A program made the position numbers and the translations under genes. Shown one piece after another: positions 13,475 to 21,160 of a DNA stretch of 31,299 bases (within the stretch, counting starts at the first letter, position 1; every line of letters begins with the position of its first letter). The stretch spans positions 1-31,299 of the forward strand of contig DASQGO010000084.1 in NCBI GenBank assembly GCA_035632555.1, written 5' to 3'. The notes beneath the pieces are model-generated. The model saw nothing but the letters and a program-made list of their open reading frames with translations. It was not told the origin of the DNA and did not search any database. The stretch comes from 2-02-FULL-62-14 sp035632555. Its GTDB lineage: Bacteria; Nitrospirota; Nitrospiria; Nitrospirales; Nitrospiraceae.

Positions 13475-14365
13475 TTATGCAAGTCGTTGAAGTGCCGCAA
13501 TACGGTCTTCAATGGGCGGATGCGTGGCGAAGAGGCTGAGCATCCCACCCGACCTGCCGGCAATCTTCATCGTGGCCAGTGCATCCTGCGGCGCCTGTTC
13601 CATCCGGGCATACGACATCCAGCGATCGATGCCCTGGAGCGCCGCGATCATGGCATTCTTCCCGTACACCCTGGCGGAGAAGGCATCGGCTGCGAATTCC
13701 CGCTTCCGCGAATGCCAGTTGATCACGAGCATGGCCAGAATGCCGAGTCCGATTTCCAGCACGATGGAGACCACGAACCCCAGCAGGGCCTGGTCGCGTT
13801 CGGCGAAGATCCGCCGCACCCACATGGCTATGAAGTACACGAAGGTGTTCATCAGTCCGGCGAGCACCGTGGTCGTAAACATATCGCCGTTGAAGACGTG
13901 GCCCATCTCGTGCGCCAGCACAGCCTGGACTTCCTTTTCGTTCAGGTTGCCCAGCAGGCCGGTGGAGACGGCGACCATGGCGTTGTTCTTTGTGGGGCCG
14001 GTCGCGAAAGCGTTGGGGTCTGGGGAGTCGTAGACCCAGACTTCCGGCATCGTGATGTGGAGCCGCTGGGCGATTTCCTGGACGGACCCGTAGATGATCT
14101 GCTCGGCGTGGTTGCGAGGCTGGACGATCTGCGTGCAGTCCAGCATCATCCGGGCCATCTGCTTGGAGAAGGCCAGACTGATGAACGCTCCGCCCATGCC
14201 CAGGACGAACGCGTACAGCAGAATCATGTCGTTGACCAAACCCCGGATATCAATCCCGAATGCCGGCAGGATGACGTAGGCGAGCACGTTGAAAACGACG
14301 AACAGCGCGATCCCGATCAACAGATTGGAGATCAGCAGCAGTCCGATCCCTTTAAGCCATTTCAT
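13475..14365 (-). CDS. htpX: Membrane zinc metalloprotease HtpX
   Basis: A 296-residue M48 family protease that clears misfolded membrane proteins. The zinc site HEMGH is at residues 152-156, and the third ligand is Glu223 in REFAADAFS. Two N-terminal helices (about 7-30 and 45-65) and two more (about 163-183 and 195-216) anchor it in the inner membrane, with the active site facing the cytoplasm. The conserved segment PNAFATGP precedes the zinc motif. The ATG at 14365 has a perfect AGGAGG site. It is the first gene of a two-gene unit with the GPx lipoprotein, consistent with an envelope-stress role. Confidence 0.93.
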   Translation of the reverse strand: MKWLKGIGLLLISNLLIGIALFVVFNVLAYVILPAFGIDIRGLVNDMILLYAFVLGMGGAFISLAFSKQMARMMLDCTQIVQPRNHAEQIIYGSVQEIAQRLHITMPEVWVYDSPDPNAFATGPTKNNAMVAVSTGLLGNLNEKEVQAVLAHEMGHVFNGDMFTTTVLAGLMNTFVYFIAMWVRRIFAERDQALLGFVVSIVLEIGLGILAMLVINWHSRKREFAADAFSARVYGKNAMIAALQGIDRWMSYARMEQAPQDALATMKIAGRSGGMLSLFATHPPIEDRIAALQRLA

Positions 14366-14525
14366 TGAATCCTCCTTGACGATGAACAAGCTTCGCCTCT
14401 GCGAAGGTACACCATTATACAGCCCGCTTGGCGAAAAATCAGCGGTAGGGGAGAGATAAGGCTGCGCGGCGTCCGGTCAAGTCCTCAACATTGACGCATC
14501 TTTCCGCTTCTGTTAGAAGGTGCGC

Positions 14526-14957
14526 ATGCCATCCGCTCGACCGGCAATGGTGCTGATTGTGTCCGGGATTTTTCTGGCACCGGCTTTCTTGACGGCTGGC
14601 GAGCCGTCTCCGGCTGCAGCGCCGCCGGTGACGGCCGAGGAAGGTTCCGACGGGGTGCAGCGGGCCACAATCGTCCTCGACAGCTATTCCTATACGCCCA
14701 GGCATCTTATCGTCCAACAGGGCAAGGCGGTCGAGTTGACCCTGACCAGCGTGACGACCATCGTCCCCCACAACTTCATTCTGAAGGACCCGGCGGCTGG
14801 GTTGAGCGTTGAAAAGGACGTGAGCGCCGGCAAGACCGAGAAGGTCACGTTCACGCCCACTCAGGCGGGAACGAGGATTTTTTATTGCGACCGACGGCTT
14901 TGGCCGATGCCCAGTCATCGCGAAAAGGGCATGGAAGGCCAATTGGAAGTTCGCTAG
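14526..14957 (+). CDS. Exported cupredoxin-like copper protein
   Basis: A 143-residue protein with a signal peptide (hydrophobic to about residue 24) and a plastocyanin-like domain. The type-1 copper ligands are visible: His82 in PHNFIL, Cys121 in FYCDRR, His131 in SHREKG and Met136. The Cys-to-His spacing (ten residues) with the charged loop between is longer than in plastocyanin. This form is typical of uncharacterised cupredoxin proteins in nitrifiers and relatives, as I recall. It would carry electrons or bind copper in the periplasm. ATG 14526 is preferred over GTG 14520, since AAGG lies 5 nt before it. The next gene starts 2 nt after its stop. Confidence 0.82.
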   Translation: MPSARPAMVLIVSGIFLAPAFLTAGEPSPAAAPPVTAEEGSDGVQRATIVLDSYSYTPRHLIVQQGKAVELTLTSVTTIVPHNFILKDPAAGLSVEKDVSAGKTEKVTFTPTQAGTRIFYCDRRLWPMPSHREKGMEGQLEVR

Positions 14958-14958
14958 G

Positions 14959-16008
14959 GTGCTCCCCACGGATACCAGTTCCTTCAGGCGTTCCCTTCTG
15001 CGCGATATTCTTAAGCAGGTTTCCCGTTCCTTCTACCTGACGCTTGCCGTCGTGCCGGCCAATGTCCGGGATCAGATCGGGTTGTCGTATCTCTTTGCCA
15101 GGGCTGCCGACACGATCGCCGATACGGATGTGATCGAGCGCGCGCAGCGGCTGCAATTTCTCAAGCAATTCCGGGCCCAGTTTGCCGGCGAACAGGTGAG
15201 CTGGGATGCGATTCGAGGCATTCAAACGGCGCTGGCGCCCCGTCAAACCGATTCCGCCGAGCGCGTGCTGCTCCAACGGCTCGAAGACTGTTTCCGGCTT
15301 TATCTGGATTGTACGCAGGACGATCGTCTCCGGATTCGTCGCCTGATGGGAACGCTCCCGAACGGCATGGAAATGGACCTCGCGAGATTCCCCGGCGATA
15401 CCGCGAGGGATTTGATGGCCCTCAAGACCCTCAACGATCTCGATCAGTACACCTATTATGTGGCCGGCTGTGTGGGGGAATTTTGGACCGACATGACGTG
15501 CGGCCACCGGCCGGCGCTTGCCGGCTGGAATGTGAAGGAGATGTCGGCTGCCGGGGTCCGGTTCGGCAAGGGCCTGCAGCTGACGAACATTCTCAAGGAT
15601 ATGGCAAAAGATCTTCAGCGCGGGCGATGTTACGTTCCCGAGACGATGCTGAAGGAAGCCGACCTGACGCCGAAAGACCTCTTGCAACGAGACAAGGCTG
15701 ACGCCTTCCGGCCGGTGCTGCGGAAGTTGCTGACGATTGCGAGGGAGCATTTAGATCAGGGATGGCTTTATACGATGGCGATCCCGCGCTGGGAGATTCG
15801 ATTGCGCCTCTCGTGCATGTGGCCGATTCTGTTTGCGGGGGAAACGCTGCGCGTGGTGGCGGCATCGCCCGATCTGCTGAATTCTTCGGTGACGCTGAAG
15901 ATTTCCCGCGCACGGGTCTATGGAATCATGGCGCTGACAATCCTGACCGGCGCCTGCGGGTATGTCGGAACGGCCTATTGGGGGTGGGTTCGCAAACAGA
16001 TTATGTAG
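14959..16008 (+). CDS. Squalene/phytoene synthase family enzyme with C-terminal membrane anchor
   Basis: A 349-residue head-to-head prenyl synthase. The first aspartate motif is DTIAD (Asp51, Asp55) in YLFARAADTIADT; the second is DMAKD (Asp214, Asp218) in NILKDMAKDLQRGR. Both bind Mg-diphosphate. The family segment YVAGCVGEFW is at 167-176. A C-terminal membrane helix (about 322-344, MALTILTGACGYVGTAYWGW) resembles the tail anchor of squalene synthases. This favours farnesyl diphosphate to squalene, the first step toward hopanoids, over phytoene formation. The start is GTG at 14959, 1 nt after the cupredoxin stop, probably translated by coupling. No other hopanoid gene is nearby. Confidence 0.85.
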   Translation: MLPTDTSSFRRSLLRDILKQVSRSFYLTLAVVPANVRDQIGLSYLFARAADTIADTDVIERAQRLQFLKQFRAQFAGEQVSWDAIRGIQTALAPRQTDSAERVLLQRLEDCFRLYLDCTQDDRLRIRRLMGTLPNGMEMDLARFPGDTARDLMALKTLNDLDQYTYYVAGCVGEFWTDMTCGHRPALAGWNVKEMSAAGVRFGKGLQLTNILKDMAKDLQRGRCYVPETMLKEADLTPKDLLQRDKADAFRPVLRKLLTIAREHLDQGWLYTMAIPRWEIRLRLSCMWPILFAGETLRVVAASPDLLNSSVTLKISRARVYGIMALTILTGACGYVGTAYWGWVRKQIM

Positions 16009-16010
16009 CG

Positions 16011-16313
16011 CTATTTCGACTTCGCCTGTTCTTTCTTGGGCTCCAGAATCTTTTCACCCTTCCGGAAAACGGCGTAGATCGCCTGCGACGGACAGGCGTC
16101 CAGGCACAAACGGCAGCTTTCCATGCAACGCGAGGCGTCGAATTTGAGCGGCGGAGTGGAGAGCCAGGCTCCGGTCGGGCAAACAGGGATGCAAATGGCG
16201 TTGTGCGTGCAGCGGTCGGGGTGGCGGACGAGATGATCGCGAATGAGCATCATGGGCTTCACTCCTTCAAAGAGACCCTGCGAGAAGATCTCCAACATGT
16301 TTTTTTCAGCCAT
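16011..16313 (-). CDS. Two-cluster ferredoxin with one cluster cysteine replaced
   Basis: A 100-residue bacterial-type ferredoxin with two cluster motifs. The first is CTHNAICIPVCP: Cys35, Cys41 and Cys45 are present, but position 38, normally cysteine, is Asn. That suggests a 3Fe-4S or a labile cluster. The second motif is CMESCRLCLDACP (Cys63, 67, 70, 74), with one extra residue between its first two cysteines. The lysine-rich tail (ILEPKKEQAKSK) and N-terminal helix extend it beyond a minimal ferredoxin. It would act as a cytoplasmic electron carrier. The ATG at 16313 has AGGA 6 nt upstream, and the gene closes a four-gene unit with the 2Fe-2S ferredoxin upstream. Confidence 0.82.
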   Translation of the reverse strand: MAEKNMLEIFSQGLFEGVKPMMLIRDHLVRHPDRCTHNAICIPVCPTGAWLSTPPLKFDASRCMESCRLCLDACPSQAIYAVFRKGEKILEPKKEQAKSK

Positions 16314-16320
16314 CTGAATC

Positions 16321-16731
16321 CTACTTCCACTCGTTGACGAGCTGGCGGATCCGGTCTTTCAATTCCGGAATCTGCTCCAAGTTATTCCGGATCGCGCCGA
16401 TGATGTTCTCCAGCCGCGCCGCCCTGGTCGCATCCTTGTCCTGCTTCACCAGCCGGTCATACTCTTTATACGGTTCCTGATGCCTGGCTTCCAACGCCGT
16501 GCGCGCGGCGTCCAGGCCTTCACCGAGTTCCTTCGGTTGCGCGTCCAGCGGAGGAGCGACGATGAACGAGCCGTCCGTGAACACCAGCGTGGCGAAGCCA
16601 GACTTCGAGGGCAGCGGGGTGACGGATTCAACGGTTTTGCCCGTGCACTGTTCCCACGATCCGGCCAGCCCGGGAAACCGCTTCACGAACGCGACCTTTT
16701 CCATGTTGGCTTTCCACTTTTCTTCGGCCAT
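16321..16731 (-). CDS. Unknown protein between two ferredoxin genes
   Basis: A 136-residue soluble protein. The first half is beta-rich with an apparent repeat of strand pairs (TVESVTPLPSKSGFATLVF, then DGSFIVAPPLD). The second half is a long charged helix, probably coiled coil (AARTALEARHQEPYKEYDRL, then AARLENIIGAIRNNLEQIP). No metal-binding motif; a single cysteine. It lies 7 nt upstream of the two-cluster ferredoxin gene and 26 nt downstream of the 2Fe-2S ferredoxin gene, so it is in the same transcript and may be their partner. No family is recognised. The ATG at 16731 has GAGG upstream. Confidence 0.6.
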   Translation of the reverse strand: MAEEKWKANMEKVAFVKRFPGLAGSWEQCTGKTVESVTPLPSKSGFATLVFTDGSFIVAPPLDAQPKELGEGLDAARTALEARHQEPYKEYDRLVKQDKDATRAARLENIIGAIRNNLEQIPELKDRIRQLVNEWK

Positions 16732-16757
16732 AGCGCGCCTCGCGTGGAAACGTCATG

Positions 16758-17108
16758 CTACGGTTTCAACGGTTCCAGTTTTTTCGGCACCGGATGGTCC
16801 GGCATCAGCAAGCGCTCGACGATCTCGCCCTTCATGACGTGACGCTCGACGATCTCCGTGACATCCGCTTCGCTGCCCACCCAGTACCAGACGCCTTCCG
16901 GATAGATGACGACGCTGGGGCCGAGATCGCAATGGTCCAGGCAGCCGGCTTTATTGGCGCGCACGATGCCCTTCAGGTTGAAGCGCTTCACTTCTTGCTT
17001 GAAGAAGGCGTGCAGGCGTTCCGATCCGCGGGCCGCGCAACAGCCGCGCGGGTCGTCCTTCGGCCGCTGGTTGATGCACACGAAAATATGACGCTTGAAT
17101 GCCGGCAT
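16758..17108 (-). CDS. Thioredoxin-like 2Fe-2S ferredoxin
   Basis: A 116-residue protein of the thioredoxin-like 2Fe-2S ferredoxin family (Shethna/NuoE-type fold). The cluster cysteines are Cys11 in IFVCINQRP, Cys23/24 in RGCC, and Cys56 and Cys60 in AGCLDHCDLGP, the usual CxnC...CxxxC layout. The strand VVIYPEGVWY and the segment VTEIVERHV are typical of the family. The ATG at 17108 is chosen because it starts at the first strand, while the longer frame adds only proline-rich residues. It lies in a minus-strand cluster between a zinc-ribbon gene and the unknown gene. Its role is electron transfer or sensing; the partner is unknown. Confidence 0.85.
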   Translation of the reverse strand: MPAFKRHIFVCINQRPKDDPRGCCAARGSERLHAFFKQEVKRFNLKGIVRANKAGCLDHCDLGPSVVIYPEGVWYWVGSEADVTEIVERHVMKGEIVERLLMPDHPVPKKLEPLKP

Positions 17109-17121
17109 GAGCCGAGCCGGA

Positions 17122-17526
17122 TCAGGTGGACGCAGGGGCCGAGCCGGCATGGCTTTGGACCCGTTGCAGCAGCGTGGTCACGTCGGCCGGGTCGACCAGG
17201 CGCGAACCGGAGATCTGGCTGCCGAGCAGCGCCTGAATTTCACGCAGCCGCAGGTGGGCGCGCTGCAATTGATCGGCGGCCGTAAGAGCCGAGGCCTGGC
17301 CGCCGTGCAGTTTGTCGAGTTCGGCCTTGATGTCGCGGAAATCACGCTGGAGATTTTTCTGCATCGAGCAGGATTCACAGTACCACTTGGGGCTTGCGTC
17401 TGAGGACGGCGAGAGGCGGTCGTAGGTCCGCCCGAAGAAATCCTTGCCCAGCGAGAGTTTCATCAGGGGGCCGCGGTCGGCGCCACACGCATCACAACGT
17501 ACCGCGGAAGCTGTGGAGTCGGCCAT
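17122..17526 (-). CDS. Small zinc-ribbon protein with coiled coil
   Basis: A 134-residue soluble protein. An N-terminal zinc ribbon has CDAC (about 11-14) and CESC (about 50-53). A long helical part follows (MQKNLQRDFRDIKAELDKL and QLQRAHLRLREIQALLG), probably a coiled coil. This resembles small adaptor or regulator proteins, but no known family is recognised. ATG 17526 has GAGGTGG 6 nt upstream and is preferred to the in-frame GTG at 17535. It is the first gene of the ferredoxin cluster on this strand (17526 to 16011), with a 13-nt gap to the next gene. Confidence 0.6.
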   Translation of the reverse strand: MADSTASAVRCDACGADRGPLMKLSLGKDFFGRTYDRLSPSSDASPKWYCESCSMQKNLQRDFRDIKAELDKLHGGQASALTAADQLQRAHLRLREIQALLGSQISGSRLVDPADVTTLLQRVQSHAGSAPAST

Positions 17527-17648
17527 CGTGTCCACCTCAATGTTGAAGGCATCTTACACGAGGGCTCTTGAACCTGTCTAGCGCATGAGGATCGGCGGGG
17601 GATTGTATTGTATACTTCAGCAGGGCATGCGCGCAGGAGGGCAGGGCT

Positions 17649-18542
17649 ATGTGCTGGCGCGGCATCATCACCATCGGAGCGTTGCTGGCAACGGTGCTTG
17701 CGGCTCAAGCGGAGGAGGACCTATTTCGCTGCAAGCAGGCGGACGGCAGCATCAAGTTCAGCGATCACGGCGGGCCGGGTTGCCGCAAGGGAGAGTATAA
17801 GGCAGACGTGCAACACGTCGAACGGGAACCGTCCCCGGATGGTCCGGCTGCGGTTGCGTCACACCTGCCGGACGCCGCTCCGCTTGTGCCTTCGCGCACA
17901 GGCTCCCAGCGATCATCCCAGCCGTTTCCTGCAGCCACGCGGTCCATCCCTTCTCTTGCCGTGAGTGATTTGCCGCCGCAGCTCAAGGCCAAGGGCATGT
18001 CCAACCCCAACAAAGGCGACATCACCATCGTGCAGCTGGCTGTCAGTCATCTGCCGGCCGGGAACGGCCCGAAATTTTCGTCGGACAATCATTTTCGTGG
18101 CGAGGCCAAGGCCGCGCTGGAAACGGCCGCCTATGCGGCCGCCAAGGCGGTTCAGTACGATCCCAAGTATCTCAATGTGGAACTCACGCTGCCCGTCGGT
18201 TTTAGCGCGATGCTTGGCGTACAGGTAGATGGGCCGAGTGCCGGCGTGGCCTGGACCGTCGCGATCGTATCAGCCATCCTCGGCGATCCGCTACGGTCGG
18301 ATGTGTGCCTGTCGGGAACCATGGGGCTGGATCTGAAAGTCGGGCCTGTGGGAGGGCTCGAGTATAAAATCGAAGGCTGTCACATGCTGCGGGACTTTCG
18401 GGAATTGCTGTTGCCGGCCGGCCAGAACACCTTTACCATTAAGGACAAGGGGCTGTCCCGTTCCATCAAGGTGACGGAAATTGTCACGTTGGCCGAAGCC
18501 TATCAGATTACGACAGGACGGGAGCTTCGTGCTTTTCAATAG
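17649..18542 (+). CDS. Exported DUF4124 plus Lon-type (S16) protease domain protein
   Basis: A 297-residue protein with an N-terminal signal peptide (about 1-21, cleaved near AQA), then a DUF4124-like domain (LFRCKQADGSIKFSDHGGPGC, about 25-45). A proline/serine-rich linker (about 55-105) precedes a Lon proteolytic domain at about 125-297. The catalytic serine is Ser197 in DGPSAGVAW, and the lysine is Lys240 in GPVGGLEYK. Their spacing of 43 residues equals that of Ser679 and Lys722 in E. coli Lon. There is no AAA+ ATPase domain, so substrate unfolding cannot be ATP-driven. A periplasmic location implies a different substrate. The ATG has GGAGGGC upstream. Confidence 0.88.
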   Translation: MCWRGIITIGALLATVLAAQAEEDLFRCKQADGSIKFSDHGGPGCRKGEYKADVQHVEREPSPDGPAAVASHLPDAAPLVPSRTGSQRSSQPFPAATRSIPSLAVSDLPPQLKAKGMSNPNKGDITIVQLAVSHLPAGNGPKFSSDNHFRGEAKAALETAAYAAAKAVQYDPKYLNVELTLPVGFSAMLGVQVDGPSAGVAWTVAIVSAILGDPLRSDVCLSGTMGLDLKVGPVGGLEYKIEGCHMLRDFRELLLPAGQNTFTIKDKGLSRSIKVTEIVTLAEAYQITTGRELRAFQ

Positions 18543-18551
18543 GGGAACCGC

Positions 18552-19655
18552 ATGATTATCGGCGTGCCCAAGGAAGTGAAGGACCATGAGTTCCGGGTGA
18601 GCCTGACACCGGACGGCGCGCGCATCCTTTGCGCGGCCGGGCATATGGTGTGGGTGGAACCGTCTGCAGGAGTTGGCAGCGGCTTTCCGGACGAGGCCTA
18701 CCAGAAGGCCGGCGCGCGCCTCGCGACATCGAAAGAACAGATGTTTCGCGAAGCGGACCTGATCGTTAAGGTCAAGGAACCGCTCTTGTCGGAGATGCCG
18801 CTGTTCCACCAGGGCCAGGCGCTGTTTACCTATCTTCACCTCGCGGCGCTGCCGGAACTGACGAAGGTACTGCTGGCGGCAAAGGTGACGGCAATTGCCT
18901 ACGAAACGACGGAAGGGCCTGACGGCAGCCTGCCGATGCTTACGCCCATGAGCGAAATCGCCGGACGGATGGCCGTGCAGGCGGGCGCGCATTATCTGGA
19001 ACGCCTCTCAGGCGGACGCGGTGTGTTGCTCGGAGGCGTGCCAGGTGTGCCGCCGGGCAGGGTCGTCGTGCTCGGCTCCGGCACCGTCGGCAGCGCGGCC
19101 GTGCGCATCGCGTCCGGCATGGGCGCGGCCGTGACGGTTATCGGGACCGACCTGGAGCAGTTGCGGCGCCTCGATGAGTCGTACAAGGGTCGCATCGTCA
19201 CACTGGCGGCGAATCAGGCTTGGATCGACCGGGAGGTCGAGCAGGCCGACCTGGTCATCGGGGCCGTGCTGGTGCGCGGCGCCAAGGCGCCGGTGTTGGT
19301 TTCACGCGCGGTGGTGTCCCGGATGACACGCGGCGCGGTCATCGTGGATGTGGCGGTGGACCAGGGCGGTTGCGTGGAGACCACGAAGCCGACGACCCAT
19401 TCCAATCCCATCCACACGGTCGAAGGCGTGCTGCATTATGGCGTTGCGAATATGCCCGGCATCGTGCCGCATACTTCGACTTTGGCCTTGACCAATGCGA
19501 CCCTTCCTTATATAGTCCGCCTAGTTTCCGCCGGTGTGGAGCGGGCCATCCGCTCCGATCCAGGTCTGGCGCAGGGCGTCAACGTGGCCAACGGGCGGGT
19601 GATTTGCAAAGCGGTCGCCGATGCGCACGGGATGCGTGTCGAGCCTCTCGCCTAA
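18552..19655 (+). CDS. ald: Alanine dehydrogenase
   Basis: A 367-residue enzyme that interconverts L-alanine and pyruvate plus ammonia with NAD(H). It starts with MIIGVPKEVKDHEFRVSLTP, the family opening with the substrate arginine. The lysine of VKVKEPL and the histidine of FTYLHLAA are the catalytic pair. The dinucleotide site is VVVLGSGTVGSAAVRIA (about 176-192). Near the end, MPGIVPHTSTLALTNATLPY is strongly diagnostic. The length matches the family (about 370). The ATG has AGGGGAA upstream. It follows the Lon-domain gene by 9 nt on the same strand, so both may share a transcript; a shared function is not evident. Confidence 0.96.
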   Translation: MIIGVPKEVKDHEFRVSLTPDGARILCAAGHMVWVEPSAGVGSGFPDEAYQKAGARLATSKEQMFREADLIVKVKEPLLSEMPLFHQGQALFTYLHLAALPELTKVLLAAKVTAIAYETTEGPDGSLPMLTPMSEIAGRMAVQAGAHYLERLSGGRGVLLGGVPGVPPGRVVVLGSGTVGSAAVRIASGMGAAVTVIGTDLEQLRRLDESYKGRIVTLAANQAWIDREVEQADLVIGAVLVRGAKAPVLVSRAVVSRMTRGAVIVDVAVDQGGCVETTKPTTHSNPIHTVEGVLHYGVANMPGIVPHTSTLALTNATLPYIVRLVSAGVERAIRSDPGLAQGVNVANGRVICKAVADAHGMRVEPLA

Positions 19656-19685
19656 TGGTAGGAACAGCGCAAACGAGTTGAGGAT

Positions 19686-19762
<77 letters not shown>

Positions 19763-19873
19763 TACCTCGCTTGCATAGACTGCCGGGGCTTTGGACCGTA
19801 TGCCCAACCAGCAGATGGTCATCCTGTTTCTGCCGCGTCCGCCAATCTCATCAGTACCGTCGTTTCCGCAGGC

Positions 19874-20170
19874 ATGATCGTCATGACGGCGAAGGGTTCC
19901 GTACGGGCTCGCATCTGGGTCAGCGGTTTGGTCCAGGGCGTCGCGTACCGTGCCTTTGCCCAGCGGACGGCATCACAGCAGGGCCTGTGCGGCGGTGTAC
20001 GCAATCTCGACGACGGGCGCGTGGCGGTTGAGGTGGAAGGTGCGCGAACGGCTGTCGAGAGCCTGATCGCATCGCTCAAGAGCGGGCCTCCGATGGCGCG
20101 GGTGGAGGATATGCAGGTGCAGTGGGAGACTCCCACGAATCAATACCGGGATTTTCGAATCTGGTATTGA
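19874..20170 (+). CDS. acyP: Acylphosphatase
   Basis: A 98-residue enzyme that hydrolyses acyl phosphates. The diagnostic loop is GLVQGVAYRAFAQ, with the phosphate-binding arginine and a Leu where most members have Arg in GRVQGV. The catalytic asparagine is in VRNLDDGRVAVEVEG. A normal length for the family with the extra segment at the end (YRDFRIWY). The ATG at 19874 has only GCAGG upstream; ATG 19883 is an alternative giving 95 residues. It lies between the tRNA gene and the sigma factor gene on the same strand. Confidence 0.9.
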   Translation: MIVMTAKGSVRARIWVSGLVQGVAYRAFAQRTASQQGLCGGVRNLDDGRVAVEVEGARTAVESLIASLKSGPPMARVEDMQVQWETPTNQYRDFRIWY

Positions 20171-20200
20171 CGGGCGGCTGTCGCGTATGGGGAATGTCGC

Positions 20201-21160
20201 GTGAAACGGGGCAAGAAAAAACGGCGGGCGCCGGTTTCGCTTCCCAAGGGGCGCGGCCGCGGTCGGTCCAGCAAAGCCGTGGTGCCCCGGTCCGCCGCCG
20301 CGCCGGATCTCGCGCGCAAAGGCGACGGTGGAGGATTCGATACCGTCCGGAGCTATCTGAACGACATTCGCAAAGCTGCGCTGCTGACTTTCGAGCAGGA
20401 GCAGGACCTCGGCAAGCGGGTCGTGCAGGGAGATTTCCAGGCCCGCGAGCATATGATCGAGGCCAACCTGCGCCTGGTCGTGAGCATCGGCAAGCGGTAC
20501 ATGAATCGGGGACTGGCCTTCTCGGACGTCATCGAGGAGGGCAACCTGGGCCTGATCAAATCCGTGGAGAAATTCGATTATTCCAAGGGGTTCCGCTTCA
20601 GCACCTACGCGTCCTGGTGGATCAGGCAGTACATCGAGCGGGCAATCATCAATCAAGGCTCGCTCGTCCGTCTGCCGGTGCACGTCGTCGAGCGGCTCAA
20701 CCGCTACCTCGCGGAACTGGAACGGTACGGCCAGGAGCTTGGCCGCGAACCGCGGCCCGACGAAATGGCCGTGCGTCTCAAGGTGCCCGAAGCGGACATC
20801 ATCGAATTGAAGCAGCTGGGCCGGACGACCTATTCGCTCGACAGCCCCCTGAACGATCGGACCGACACCTTTTTGCGCGATATCATTCGTGATCCGCAGG
20901 GGTTGTCTCCCGCCGACACGGCGGAAGGAATTCAGCGCTATGAAGAGATCAAGACCTGGATGCAGACGTTGTCCGAGCGGGAACAACGCGTGATTACGCT
21001 CCGGTTCGGGCTGGACGGCGAGGATGAGCAGACGCTGGAAGCGATCGGGCGCGAGCTGAATCTCACGCGCGAGCGCGTCCGGCAGATCGAAAACGAGGCC
21101 CTGGGCAAATTGCGCGTGACGATCGAAGGCAAAGCCATCACGTCTCGGGACTTATTCTGA
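20201..21160 (+). CDS. rpoS: RNA polymerase sigma factor, RpoS-like (sigma-70 family)
   Basis: A 319-residue group 2 sigma factor. A basic, probably disordered N-terminus (1-45) precedes region 1.2 (DTVRSYLNDIRKAALLTFEQ). Region 2 (about 83-155) includes LRLVVSIGKRYMNRGL, EEGNLGLIKSVEKFDYSKG and STYASWWIRQYIERAI. Region 3 follows, and region 4 (about 250-310) ends with LNLTRERVRQIENEALGKLR, the -35 binding helix. The INQGSLVRLPVHVVERLNRY stretch resembles RpoS more than RpoD, and region 1.1 is absent. Length is close to that of RpoS. The start is GTG, weakly preceded by GGGGA. Its stop overlaps the next start as ATGA, so it is coupled with apt. Confidence 0.85.
   Translation: MKRGKKKRRAPVSLPKGRGRGRSSKAVVPRSAAAPDLARKGDGGGFDTVRSYLNDIRKAALLTFEQEQDLGKRVVQGDFQAREHMIEANLRLVVSIGKRYMNRGLAFSDVIEEGNLGLIKSVEKFDYSKGFRFSTYASWWIRQYIERAIINQGSLVRLPVHVVERLNRYLAELERYGQELGREPRPDEMAVRLKVPEADIIELKQLGRTTYSLDSPLNDRTDTFLRDIIRDPQGLSPADTAEGIQRYEEIKTWMQTLSEREQRVITLRFGLDGEDEQTLEAIGRELNLTRERVRQIENEALGKLRVTIEGKAITSRDLF

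Noticed and set aside
12628..13539. Long plus-strand frame across the glutathione peroxidase gene
   Set aside because: It is the antisense of a clear GPx gene and partly of a small gene; its protein resembles nothing.
13463..14368. Long plus-strand frame opposite htpX
   Set aside because: Antisense shadow with His/Asp-rich translation caused by the codon bias of htpX.
14851..15750. 299-codon minus-strand frame opposite the squalene synthase gene
   Set aside because: The sense strand carries both aspartate motifs and family segments; the antisense one carries no recognisable family.
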